Shown: positions 5,911 through 14,388 of the stretch, in pieces
Numbering within the stretch: the stretch's first letter is position 1
How the letters are laid out: each line of letters opens with the position of its first letter
Assembly: GCA_045585955.1 (NCBI GenBank)
Contig: JAZMZK010000107.1
Coordinates: 1 to 23,425, forward strand
Direction: 5' to 3'
DNA length: 23,425 nt
DNA from: SIG78 sp045585955
GTDB taxonomy: Bacteria; Verrucomicrobiota; Lentisphaeria; Victivallales; Victivallaceae
The notes under the pieces: model-generated
What the model was told of the DNA's origin: nothing
Database searches by the model: none
Seen by the model: the letters and a program-made list of their open reading frames with translations, nothing else
Position numbers and translations under genes: made by a program

Positions 5911-8040
5911 TTATCTCCGGGGCCCCATTGCCGGTTTAACTGTAACCACCCGGTTGGCGGCAAGGCGCCGCACCGACAGACGCACTTCGCTTTTTCCGGC
6001 AATGGCTTTTTTGAAATCTTCCACATTATTGATAACCTGATCATCCACGGCAGTAACGATTTCAAAGGGGCGCAGTCCGGCAACTGAAGCAGGGCGTCCG
6101 GCGAATACTTCCGAAACGATCACGCCGGGAGTATTTTTTGCCATACGGAAATAGCGGCGGACTTCAAAAGTCATATTTTTAACTTCCAACCCCAATGCCC
6201 CGGAGCGGTATGCCGGAGCGATCTCAAAGTAAGTTGGGGCATTGGCAATAGTTAAATCTTTGCTGACAACTTTGCCCCGCATAATAGCTATAAGAGTGAT
6301 TTTTCCGCCGATACCGATATTGGCAAGCTGGCGGGCGAGAGGGTTTTTCACCCCTTTCCACGGTTCGGGTATTTCGCTGAAATACATTTCAGGGATGTTG
6401 TCCAGATTTTTCCAGGGGAACTGCCGCTCCTGGGCGAGGGCAAAATTTTTGCCGGTAAGCCGGATCGGGGCTCCGCCGTCGGGGACGATGATCTTCAAAA
6501 GTATATCACCGGCGTTCAACCCGATTTTTTCGGCGGGGCTGCCGGGGTAAACATAACTGATAAGCAATCCTTCTCTACCGCCGCTGGTAAGATGCTCCAG
6601 ATTGAGCGAGCGTACCAGTTCCTGATTGAGTATCTGATACTCCACTCCCAGAAAACCTACCGCTTCCGGCGGATTGCACATTGCCTGAAAAGGCACCAGT
6701 TCCCGGGGATCGGTCAACATTTTTGCCACCGTAACAATATCTGTAAAGGGTGCAATACGGTTATAGTTGAACGCCCGGACAGAAATATTTGCCCCCAGCA
6801 AATCACCATTAAGATTAAAAAGCAGATCCGGAACCCCTTTTTTCAGAGTGGAGCCGCCAATGGTATTGTGAAATCCCCGGGTTACAGCAATCAATATATC
6901 GCTGAAAACTGTGATTTTCAGCTCTTTGGGGTAAATACCAACTTCCGCACTCCAAACGATTTCGCCCAAATTGCCGGACAGCGGCGCCATATGCGGCGCA
7001 ACAAAGGGGATATCAAGTTTGATATTTTTAACAGGCAGCAGAACCATACCACCAAACTTCTTCATCACCCCGGCAACCCGGCACTCCACATCGCCCCGAC
7101 TGGTATGCAACACGACCTTTTCGATCAGAGCGTGCTGCTGGGGCGTGGTAAGCATGGGCATAAAAAGAATATTTCCCGGCAGCATAAAGGCGTAACTGTT
7201 GAGTTCCCGATCCGGAACAATGTTCATAATTTTCTCCCGGCGGGAGAGCTTCCACTCTTTCATGTAGAGTGTAGCTGGCAACAGAGCTTTTTTCAAATGT
7301 TTTTCCAGATTCTGCTGCATGGAAAAATATTTTTCAATATCAATAGCGTGCCATTTGGTGTAATTCAAGTGCCAGCTGATATGTTCCAACGCTTCGTTGT
7401 TGTTCAACATCAATGCAACTGTCTTGCCTTGATCGTTAAGAATCAACGAATTACCCGGAATTACTTTAGCTGAACGGTTATTTTCAATAAGTGTTTCGCT
7501 GCCGTCGGGCGAAAAACTCCGGCAGCGGCTTACCCAATGTCCCAGCTCCCGGATACGGCTGTAACTGAAAAGTTTTTCACCTTTTTTGTATGGTGCAAAA
7601 GTAAGCGGGACCGCCCCGGCGAGCGGCTTGGCGGTCTTGAGTTTAAGTGCCCCCTGATCGGGATAGATCGCCGTAACCTTTGCCGGGATTCTTTTGCCGT
7701 TGAAAATCACATTTATATCCTTTACTCCGGCAGCTTCTATAAGCATGGCAGGTATCAGCAACTCGTCACTTTTGACAATATAGCCGGTTACCAGCAGATC
7801 CTGATGATTGGCAAGCAAACTTGAAAGATTACTGTCGTGAAATGCGGAACATGCCCCGCAATAAATGCCTACCGTGGACGGTACTTCGCCCTTTTTATCG
7901 TATTTGAGGGTAAATGCCACATCGGCAATGCTGTTTTTATAACTTTTGACAACTCCGGCAAGCTCCAGAGCAAAAATGCTGTTGCCAATCAAAAATATGC
8001 TGATAAAAATTACAGCTGTAAAAAATCTTTTCATATTCAT
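5911..8040 (-). CDS. Exported two-PDZ protein with two degenerate trypsin-like domains
   Basis: The 709-residue protein has a signal peptide (about 1-24, cut near IFALE). The first HtrA-like beta domain (about 30-215) retains the pattern of the fold and PGNS at residues 195-198. The catalytic histidine position reads PAML (97-100), and the TDLALL aspartate position reads DQGALK. A second such domain (about 280-425) has KGVPDLLFNLNGDLLG where active enzymes have GNSGGPL followed by a DG turn, so the serine position is a valine. Two PDZ domains follow (about 462-600 and 620-705). It overlaps the active HtrA-like gene by ATGA, so the two are translationally coupled. I infer a non-catalytic substrate-binding or scaffolding partner. 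The fold assignment of the second domain is the weaker one. Confidence 0.82.
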   Translation of the reverse strand: MNMKRFFTAVIFISIFLIGNSIFALELAGVVKSYKNSIADVAFTLKYDKKGEVPSTVGIYCGACSAFHDSNLSSLLANHQDLLVTGYIVKSDELLIPAMLIEAAGVKDINVIFNGKRIPAKVTAIYPDQGALKLKTAKPLAGAVPLTFAPYKKGEKLFSYSRIRELGHWVSRCRSFSPDGSETLIENNRSAKVIPGNSLILNDQGKTVALMLNNNEALEHISWHLNYTKWHAIDIEKYFSMQQNLEKHLKKALLPATLYMKEWKLSRREKIMNIVPDRELNSYAFMLPGNILFMPMLTTPQQHALIEKVVLHTSRGDVECRVAGVMKKFGGMVLLPVKNIKLDIPFVAPHMAPLSGNLGEIVWSAEVGIYPKELKITVFSDILIAVTRGFHNTIGGSTLKKGVPDLLFNLNGDLLGANISVRAFNYNRIAPFTDIVTVAKMLTDPRELVPFQAMCNPPEAVGFLGVEYQILNQELVRSLNLEHLTSGGREGLLISYVYPGSPAEKIGLNAGDILLKIIVPDGGAPIRLTGKNFALAQERQFPWKNLDNIPEMYFSEIPEPWKGVKNPLARQLANIGIGGKITLIAIMRGKVVSKDLTIANAPTYFEIAPAYRSGALGLEVKNMTFEVRRYFRMAKNTPGVIVSEVFAGRPASVAGLRPFEIVTAVDDQVINNVEDFKKAIAGKSEVRLSVRRLAANRVVTVKPAMGPRR

Positions 8041-9398
8041 AAAACCTCATCGTTACGCTTGTTAAAATAGAGTGCAAGCTGCAAAGTTATACCGTTACGC
8101 ATGATCGTCATACGGCTGCGGCGGGAGCTTTCGGCAGCTTGTTCAGCTTGTTTATATGCTTCCAGCAAATCGGACAGTGACTTGACAGTTTTGCCGTTGA
8201 TTTGCAAAATTATATCGCCCTTATAAAGTCCACCACGGGCAGCGGGGCTGAAACTTTCCACGCCGTAAACAAAGACCCCTTCCGGCTGATAAAAGTGCAG
8301 TTCCGGTGTATCAAAGCGGTTGATGGCTTTGGCACTGAACCCCCAGCCACGGCAGGCGACTTCATCGCCTTCAACTTTGCCTTTTTCGGTTGCGGCACAC
8401 TTCAACTGCATAGTTTTGCCATCCCGTTGGATAGTGAAATCCAGCACTTTGCCAAACTCGGTCAACCCCAGCATCCGGTAGATAGCAGGCAACTCTTCGG
8501 CAGTAACCGCAGTTACGGCTTTACCGTTGATATGGGTCAAAAGGTCGTTGACTTCAAATCCGGCTTTATGAGCGGGACTGCCCGGTTCGGTGCCGGAGAT
8601 CACCACCCCGTTGGAGTAAGGCATATAGATATTGCGTTCAAAATCTTTAAGCACCTGAAAGCGGAATCCGAACCACGCCCAGTTTGCTTTATGATATTTA
8701 CGGAAACGCTCCAACATTATTTCCACCGTGCTTGACGGTATGGTAAAAGCCAACGCTCCGGCAGCAAACATACCCAATGTGTTGATCCCCACGATCTCGC
8801 CGGAAGTGTTGATCAAAGGCCCGCCGGAGTTGCCCGGCGAGATCGCCGCATCGGTCTGATACCACAAACTGTATAAACTGTGTCCGGCAAGATAGCGGTT
8901 GGCACAAGATATTATGCCGATGGAAACCGAACGGTTCAGCCCCCACGGCGCCCCCAGCGCCATTACAAAGTCGCCCTCCGCCACGACCTGACCGGTAAAT
9001 TGGGCGCATGGTAAAGGCGGCGTATTGGCAGGCAGTTTGAGTTTGAGCAGTGCTAAATCGGTATCTTTATCGCAGCCGATAAGTTCAGCCTCAAACGCCC
9101 GGCCGTCGTTGAGCAGACAGCGGATAGACTTGGCTTTGTCTATCACATGATTATTAGTAACTATTTCGCCATCGGGAGAGATCAAAACCCCGCTGCCGCT
9201 GGAAGAGGCGGTGCTGCTGCGGCCGCTGTCCATAGTTGCCTGCACTACTTTTATATAGACCAGAGCAGGAAATACTTTGCCCGAAGCTGACTTTACAGTA
9301 TCCTGAAAAATCCCACCATAAATTCCTGAATTTACGCAACCGCTGAAAAAAATTGCACACAAAGTCAATACTGAATAAAAAAACATTTTCCGGATCAT
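8037..9398 (-). CDS. HtrA/Deg-family serine protease, predicted lipoprotein
   Basis: An envelope protease for damaged or misfolded proteins. With the chosen start it has 453 residues. The signal sequence ends in FFSGC, a lipobox with lipidated C21. The trypsin domain has the full triad: H84 in TNNHV, D114 in DTDLALL, S191 in GNSGGPL. Two PDZ domains follow (about 225-320 and 345-445). ATG at 9398 places the basic MIRK directly before the hydrophobic core and has GGAG upstream. An ATG at 9413, 10 bases past the previous stop, would add five residues and is also possible. The next gene encodes a degenerate relative and overlaps by 4 bases. Lipid anchoring distinguishes it from the soluble DegP type. 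Confidence 0.9.
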   Translation of the reverse strand: MIRKMFFYSVLTLCAIFFSGCVNSGIYGGIFQDTVKSASGKVFPALVYIKVVQATMDSGRSSTASSSGSGVLISPDGEIVTNNHVIDKAKSIRCLLNDGRAFEAELIGCDKDTDLALLKLKLPANTPPLPCAQFTGQVVAEGDFVMALGAPWGLNRSVSIGIISCANRYLAGHSLYSLWYQTDAAISPGNSGGPLINTSGEIVGINTLGMFAAGALAFTIPSSTVEIMLERFRKYHKANWAWFGFRFQVLKDFERNIYMPYSNGVVISGTEPGSPAHKAGFEVNDLLTHINGKAVTAVTAEELPAIYRMLGLTEFGKVLDFTIQRDGKTMQLKCAATEKGKVEGDEVACRGWGFSAKAINRFDTPELHFYQPEGVFVYGVESFSPAARGGLYKGDIILQINGKTVKSLSDLLEAYKQAEQAAESSRRSRMTIMRNGITLQLALYFNKRNDEVL

Positions 9399-9423
9399 AC
9401 TCACCAACTCCATTGCTCTTACG

Positions 9424-10362
9424 CTATATAGAAACTTCTTCCGGCAGCGGTGTTCCCCTTAATGCCGGACATAAATCCTTGAAACGGCAGCTGCGGCAAT
9501 TATCAAACCGGGCATAATGCCACTTGCCGAAACCTGCACTCTTATTCTGCAAAACCAGATAATCCCGCCACATGGCAGCTTCGCCGGTAAGACTGCGGAA
9601 GATCGTGGAAAAATCTTCTTCCTGCAAGTGGTCACCGGATAAATACTCCAGCTTCACGGGATCAAAAAAATTCACCTTTACCGCCGCCGGGGCTATCTGC
9701 ATAAACCTTCTTACATAAACTTTATACAACACCACCTGTCGGGCGATTTCCTGCGGCATGGTGTAGTAATTCATATCCAATATCTGCAAAGTGTTGTTCT
9801 CTTTCCAGACCAGATCCGGCACGGTGGCAAAATTCAATCCGCCCAGCTGCCACTGCCACAAAGTTTCTTCGTGCCGGAAATCCAACACCGGAGTTTTCAA
9901 AAGCCGCAGATAAATATCTTCATCAGTAAAACTGCTGCAAATATTGTTCAGCTCCAACTGAGCTTTATTGTAAAAGTATTCAGCTGAATATATTTTTTCG
10001 TTCAGCTCCCACACGCTGTTCACGATCTTGGGATCGCTCCTGAACGCCCCCTGCTCCAGCAAATTGAATTTGTACTCAAATGAGCGTTTCAGCCAATATT
10101 CCAGCGTCTTTTTCCGGAAGTCCGTTCCGGGCCGGAAAAACTTCCGCAAGCTCTCCCGGAAAAGAGCGATCACCCAGCTTTGAGCATGCATACAATGTTT
10201 GGCAGCATAGATTTTATACTGCCAATCACTGCTGCAAGCTGCATAGCCATCCCGACCGGGTACATGGTACAAATAGTACCCCACCGGGCAGAAACTGAAC
10301 CGTTTCCGACGGGCAAGAGAACTGTGCAGAGCTTTCCAGTCGGGAGCTTCAAACTCTATCAT
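9424..10362 (-). CDS. PD-(D/E)XK nuclease-like protein with Fe-S cysteines, possibly inactive
   Basis: The 312-residue protein resembles the RecB/Cas4/AddB-type nuclease fold. One cysteine lies near the N-terminus (C25 in FCPVGYYLYH) and three near the C-terminus (C289, C292, C298 in CRSCRFKDLC). This is the split arrangement that binds a 4Fe-4S cluster in Cas4, AddB and Dna2. Between them, VPDLV (D183) and LQILDMN (D196) match the metal-binding aspartates, and QVVLYKVYV matches the helix after the active site. The usual DxK is D-M-N, so the catalytic lysine is absent at N198. No cas gene is nearby. The ATG shares one base with the purT stop (TGATG). The function is unknown, perhaps structural DNA binding or a shifted lysine. 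Confidence 0.7.
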   Translation of the reverse strand: MIEFEAPDWKALHSSLARRKRFSFCPVGYYLYHVPGRDGYAACSSDWQYKIYAAKHCMHAQSWVIALFRESLRKFFRPGTDFRKKTLEYWLKRSFEYKFNLLEQGAFRSDPKIVNSVWELNEKIYSAEYFYNKAQLELNNICSSFTDEDIYLRLLKTPVLDFRHEETLWQWQLGGLNFATVPDLVWKENNTLQILDMNYYTMPQEIARQVVLYKVYVRRFMQIAPAAVKVNFFDPVKLEYLSGDHLQEEDFSTIFRSLTGEAAMWRDYLVLQNKSAGFGKWHYARFDNCRSCRFKDLCPALRGTPLPEEVSI

Positions 10363-11543
10363 CAAAGTTTGACTTCAAGATCTTCTCGCATTTTCATAAC
10401 ACGCTCAATAGCTTTTTCCACATTTTCGTCCCGGGCAAGCAAGACGCCCATGCGGCGGTGCCCGCCGGTTTCCGGTTTACCGAATATGCGCATGGCTGTA
10501 TTGGGTTCAGCCAGAACTTTGTTGAGATTGTCGAACTTGACTTCGTGGCTGTAACCTTCAACCACGATCGCCTTGGAAGCAGATGCTCCGTGGAAAGCGA
10601 TATTGGGGATCGGTACGCCCAGAATGGCACGGGCGTGCAGTGCAAATTCCGAAAGATCCTGTGAGATCAGTGTGACCATCCCCGTATCGTGGGGGCGGGG
10701 AGATACCTCGCTGAAAATAACTTCGTCGCCCTTGATAAAAAGTTCCACGCCAAAGATACCTCTGCCGCCCAACGCTGCGGTGATCGCTCCGGCGATCTTT
10801 TGAGCATCGGCAAGCGCTTTTTCGCTCATCTTTTGCGGCTGCCACGATTCCTGATAGTCACCGCTGACCTGATGGTGGCCAATGGGTTCAAGGAAACTGG
10901 TACCGTCCACATGGCGAACGGTCAAAAGAGTTATTTCGTAATCGAAGTCAATAAAACCTTCCACGATCACCCGTCCGGCACCGGCACGGCCGCCGGTTTG
11001 GGACATATCCCAGGCTTTATCAATATCTTCGGCACAGCGGATGGTGCTCTGACCGTGACCGGAGGAACTCATGATCGGCTTGACCACGCAAGGTATACCG
11101 ATGGTCTGCACAGCTTCTTTGAATTCGCCGTAGGTGGAGGCAAAGCGGTAGGGAGAAGTCTTGATCTTCAGCTCTTCAGCGGCAAGTCGGCGGATACCTT
11201 CCCGGTTCATGGTCAGATTGGTCGCTCTTGCAGTAGGTATAACAGTAAAGCCTTCCTGTTCAACTTCCAGAAGTACATTAGTGGCAATGGCTTCCACTTC
11301 CGGCACGATATAGTTGGGCTGTTCCCGCTTGATCAGGGTACGCAGAGCATTTTCGTCCAGCATGTTTATAACATGAAAACGGTGTGCCACTTGCATAGCC
11401 GGAGCGTTGGCATAACGGTCAACGGCGATAACTTCCGCCCCCAGGCGCATAAGTTCAATAGCCACTTCCTTACCCAGTTCGCCAGAGCCAAGCAGCATTA
11501 CTTTGGTGGCACTGGGACTTAACGGTGTTCCGATCATAGTCAT
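10362..11543 (-). CDS. purT: Formate-dependent phosphoribosylglycinamide formyltransferase (GAR transformylase 2)
   Basis: It adds formate to glycinamide ribonucleotide with ATP in purine synthesis. At 393 residues it has the normal PurT length. The N-terminal domain has the GSGELGKEVAIE loop. The ATP-grasp domain shows IPCVVKPIMSSSGHGQS, the glycine- and serine-rich ATP loop, and later VELFIKGDEVIFSEVSPRPHDTG with the metal-binding glutamates. The C-terminal domain with RMGVLLA completes the enzyme. PurT needs free formate, which suits a fermentative organism (inference). The start ATG at 11543 is preceded by GGAAAG. The gene lies 34 bases behind the sugar kinase gene in the same direction. 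Confidence 0.96.
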   Translation of the reverse strand: MTMIGTPLSPSATKVMLLGSGELGKEVAIELMRLGAEVIAVDRYANAPAMQVAHRFHVINMLDENALRTLIKREQPNYIVPEVEAIATNVLLEVEQEGFTVIPTARATNLTMNREGIRRLAAEELKIKTSPYRFASTYGEFKEAVQTIGIPCVVKPIMSSSGHGQSTIRCAEDIDKAWDMSQTGGRAGAGRVIVEGFIDFDYEITLLTVRHVDGTSFLEPIGHHQVSGDYQESWQPQKMSEKALADAQKIAGAITAALGGRGIFGVELFIKGDEVIFSEVSPRPHDTGMVTLISQDLSEFALHARAILGVPIPNIAFHGASASKAIVVEGYSHEVKFDNLNKVLAEPNTAMRIFGKPETGGHRRMGVLLARDENVEKAIERVMKMREDLEVKL

Positions 11544-11577
11544 AATATCTTTCCCTTTCCTTTTTTAAGGTTTTGTA

Positions 11578-12519
11578 TTATTGCAATTTACTTATACAAA
11601 TGTTTTTTAATAATTCTTCGGCATCAGACCGGTTAAAACTTCCACATTTCATACTCATACAGTTTGCTGATGCGGCGGCTATTCCGCAAGCCAAAGCCAG
11701 TTCGGGCGCAACTCCGGCAAGGTATTCACTTAAAAACACTGCCGAAACCGTATCGCCGGAGCCCACCGGATTGACCACCTCGTTTATCACCGGTACATTG
11801 AGTTCATAAAAACCATTCCGACTGCCGAGATATGCTTTTTCGGCTCCATCGGTAATAGCTATACAAGCTAAAGGATAGGCGTTCAAAAGCATTTTTACAG
11901 CTTCAACAACATTATCCACGCCGCTTAAAGCACGCACCTCTTCGGCGTTGATTTTAAGCAGTGCGTTTTTGCCGGCTGCCAGCACATCGGCAATATTTTT
12001 GTAGGAGTCGATCAAAACTGTTTTGCCCTGAAACGCAAAAGCTTCGGCACATTTTACATAAAAATCCGCACTCATACCGGAAGGCAGCTGACCGCATAAT
12101 GCTCCGCCGTCAGCTTGCAATGCGGCAGCTTTTATATACTCCAACGCCGCATTTTCCGAATCTCTATCCGGCGCTTGCGAGGGCTCTATGATTTCGGTCA
12201 TCGCCCCATCTGCCAAGCTCAAAAGTGTAGTGCAGCAGCGGGTGGGGACTCCGGCAGAAAAAGTTTGACAATTCAAATTTTCCTTTGCCAAATCGTCCAG
12301 CAACAGTTTTCCGTTGTCGCCTCCGGCAAACTGTACGACTTCGGCATCGGCAACGCCCCAGCAATTACACGCCCGGACAAAGTTTATACCTTTGCCGGAA
12401 GCAAACGCCCACATCCGTTCAGCCCGGTTCACGGCGTTGTAACGCATAGAAGCAAACTGCAAAACTTTCTGCCACGCCGGATTGGCTCCTACGGCGATTA
12501 TTTTCTTTTTCTCTGCCAT
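11578..12519 (-). CDS. PfkB-family sugar kinase, 1-phosphofructokinase/tagatose-6-phosphate kinase-like
   Basis: The 313-residue kinase transfers phosphate from ATP to a phosphosugar. The substrate loop SGKGINFVRA (GKG at 42-44) is the form found in the FruK/LacC branch. PVGSGDTVSA (253-256, catalytic base D256) is the second PfkB signature, with GSGD in place of the more common GAGD. ITDGAEKAY is the usual strand and turn before it. No PTS or fru gene is nearby, so fructose 1-phosphate is only a guess. The start at 12519 is preceded by AAGG, 13 bases after the stop of the alcohol dehydrogenase gene. The alternative is another ribokinase-family substrate. Confidence 0.85.
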   Translation of the reverse strand: MAEKKKIIAVGANPAWQKVLQFASMRYNAVNRAERMWAFASGKGINFVRACNCWGVADAEVVQFAGGDNGKLLLDDLAKENLNCQTFSAGVPTRCCTTLLSLADGAMTEIIEPSQAPDRDSENAALEYIKAAALQADGGALCGQLPSGMSADFYVKCAEAFAFQGKTVLIDSYKNIADVLAAGKNALLKINAEEVRALSGVDNVVEAVKMLLNAYPLACIAITDGAEKAYLGSRNGFYELNVPVINEVVNPVGSGDTVSAVFLSEYLAGVAPELALACGIAAASANCMSMKCGSFNRSDAEELLKNICISKLQ

Positions 12520-12532
12520 AATGTACCTTATT

Positions 12533-13642
12533 TCAAAGCATTTCCATCAGTAATGCGGTCAATTCTTCGTCCGAAAAATCTCTGGGGTTGGCACGCATAC
12601 TGCCGGAACGGCTGTTTTTGACCACCCACGCCAGATCGCTTTCCCGCAAACCGTAGCTGGAGAGTTTGCGGTCGATATTGAATTTTTCCAGCAAATATTC
12701 CGTATGTTCAATAAAATCAAAACCGTTGGAAAATCCGCAGTAGTTCGCCAACTCTTCCAGCTCATAAAAGCAACCGGGGAAATTCATCTTCAGCACCTGC
12801 GGCAGCAATATACCGCAAATCAAACCGTGGGGTTTGTGGGTAACCGCTCCCACCGGATGCGCCAAACCATGCACTGCCCCCAAACCGCTGACCGCAAAAG
12901 CCATAGCGCCCAGCATGGTGCCTTCGCTCATGTCGCTGCGGGCAGCCAGATCATTGCCGTCGGCAACGGCTTGCTCTATGGAGTTGACAATCAACCGGAC
13001 ACCTTGCATTGCCCACGCTCTGGTGGCGTTGTTGGCATTTCTGGAGATAAAACTCTCAATACCTTGCGTAAGCGCATCCAGCCCGCTGGCAGCTGTTACA
13101 TCAGCAGGACAATTCCGGCACAACACCGGATCAACCAACGCCAAAGTCGGCAATATCGTGCCGCCACGGATAGATTGTTTGATATTGCTCTCTTTATCGG
13201 TAAAGACCCCGTTGGGGGTAACTTCCGCCCCGGTTCCGGCAGTGGTGGGCAGTGCCGCCATAAAAACGCCCCGCTCCGGCATACTCTGCCGATTGAAGAA
13301 AAATTCTGTTGTCGGCACAGTGGAGTTCCCGGCCGCTGCCACCACTTTGCCCACATCCAGAGCACTGCCGCCGCCCACAGCGACTACCGCTTGAGCGTTG
13401 AACTTACGGAAAAGCTCCCGCACTTCATCAACTTGCTGGATCGAGGGTTCCGGCTCCACATTGCAGAATACTTCCACTTCTCTTGGCGCCAGCAGTTGGG
13501 TGATACGGTCAAGTACGCCATTAGTTTTGGCACTTCGACCGGATACAATCAGAGTACGCACATTTTCCGGCACCAGACTGCCCAGTTTTTCCAGCGAATT
13601 TATGCCGAAAACCACTTTTTCAGGTATAGTAAATTTATACAT
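12533..13642 (-). CDS. Iron-type (group III) alcohol dehydrogenase
   Basis: The 369-residue protein reduces or oxidises an alcohol/aldehyde pair with NAD(P). GGGSALDVGK (90-99) binds the cofactor and LPTTAGTGAEVT is the family hallmark. The metal site reads D189, Q193, H258 and H272, with H262 as the probable catalytic histidine. Q193 replaces the usual ligand histidine of DALTH. From memory this change occurs in a known subgroup, so the enzyme may use a different metal or lower affinity rather than being dead. The start at 13642 is behind AAGGAA, inside the end of rnc (8-base overlap). Substrate unknown; phosphonate, butanol and propanediol dehydrogenases share this fold. Confidence 0.9.
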   Translation of the reverse strand: MYKFTIPEKVVFGINSLEKLGSLVPENVRTLIVSGRSAKTNGVLDRITQLLAPREVEVFCNVEPEPSIQQVDEVRELFRKFNAQAVVAVGGGSALDVGKVVAAAGNSTVPTTEFFFNRQSMPERGVFMAALPTTAGTGAEVTPNGVFTDKESNIKQSIRGGTILPTLALVDPVLCRNCPADVTAASGLDALTQGIESFISRNANNATRAWAMQGVRLIVNSIEQAVADGNDLAARSDMSEGTMLGAMAFAVSGLGAVHGLAHPVGAVTHKPHGLICGILLPQVLKMNFPGCFYELEELANYCGFSNGFDFIEHTEYLLEKFNIDRKLSSYGLRESDLAWVVKNSRSGSMRANPRDFSDEELTALLMEML

Positions 13643-14381
13643 CGCTATTTCCTTTATATCTGCCCACTTTGAATCCGAAATCATGCACTGCCGGATCGTG
13701 TTCAGCTAATTTATCCAACAACGCCTTGGCGGCGGCGAACTCTGCCGAACGGCGGGAACCGCCCTGCCCGGAACACTTATTATCGCCGATTTCCGCACTT
13801 ACCGTGTAAACCGGGTTGTGTTCAGGGCCTTCCACCTGCAAAACTGCGTATACCGGAGTATGCCCGAACTTATGTTGAGTATATTCCTGCAAAGTGCCTT
13901 TGGGGTTCAACCCCGACAAAAGCCGGTGGGGTGCCGGAAAACTTGCTTTGACCAAATCAATAATAAATTTGCGGGCAAACTCCATACCTGCATCCAGATA
14001 ACACGCCCCCAAAACAGCTTCAAACAAATCGCACAACGACGAATCCCGGTCAGAACCGCCCGATGCGGCTTCGCCCCGGCCGATAAACATATAACGCCCC
14101 AGCTCAAGCTCCCGGGCAAGTTTGGCGATCGCCTCCTGCTGGGCAAGCGCGGAACGCATCTTGGTCATCACGCCTTCGTCAGCTTCCGGATAGACTGCAT
14201 ACAAATATTCAGTGAGAATGATCTCCAAGACCGCATCGCCCAGAAACTCCAACCGCTGATTATCGTAAGCAAGCTTATTTTCCACCGCATAAGAACGGTG
14301 GGTCAAGGCTTCTTTAAGCAAATGGGGTTCACGGAAAGTCAATCCCAATTTTTTCTTGAGTTTTTCTATATCTTCGGGCAT
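13635..14381 (-). CDS. rnc: Ribonuclease III
   Basis: It cleaves double-stranded RNA in rRNA processing and RNA decay. The 248-residue protein has the signature QRLEFLGDAVLE with E45 and D49, and DLFEAVLGACYLD with D118 and E121, completing the metal site. The C-terminal double-stranded-RNA-binding domain (about 160-232) starts near NPKGTLQEYTQ and ends with the SRRSAEFAAAKALL helix. A 16-residue-longer form is possible from an upstream ATG, but that lies within the preceding gene. MPEDIEKL at 14381 matches the usual N-terminus, 7 bases after the previous stop. The last 8 bases overlap the alcohol dehydrogenase gene. Confidence 0.96.
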   Translation of the reverse strand: MPEDIEKLKKKLGLTFREPHLLKEALTHRSYAVENKLAYDNQRLEFLGDAVLEIILTEYLYAVYPEADEGVMTKMRSALAQQEAIAKLARELELGRYMFIGRGEAASGGSDRDSSLCDLFEAVLGACYLDAGMEFARKFIIDLVKASFPAPHRLLSGLNPKGTLQEYTQHKFGHTPVYAVLQVEGPEHNPVYTVSAEIGDNKCSGQGGSRRSAEFAAAKALLDKLAEHDPAVHDFGFKVGRYKGNSDV

Positions 14382-14388
14382 AATAAAA

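Noticed and set aside
6592..7473. Open frame of 293 codons antisense to the two-PDZ protein
   Set aside because: The minus-strand protein has a signal peptide, PDZ domains and coupling with its neighbour; the plus-strand frame has none of these.
9424..10362. Possible CRISPR-associated Cas4
   Set aside because: Only the Fe-S cysteine layout is shared. There is no repeat array or other cas gene, the neighbour is purT, and the catalytic lysine is missing.
12704..13672. Open frame of 322 codons antisense to the alcohol dehydrogenase gene
   Set aside because: The opposite strand carries complete dehydrogenase motifs. The translation here is low-complexity and rich in Q, H and R, as expected of a shadow frame.
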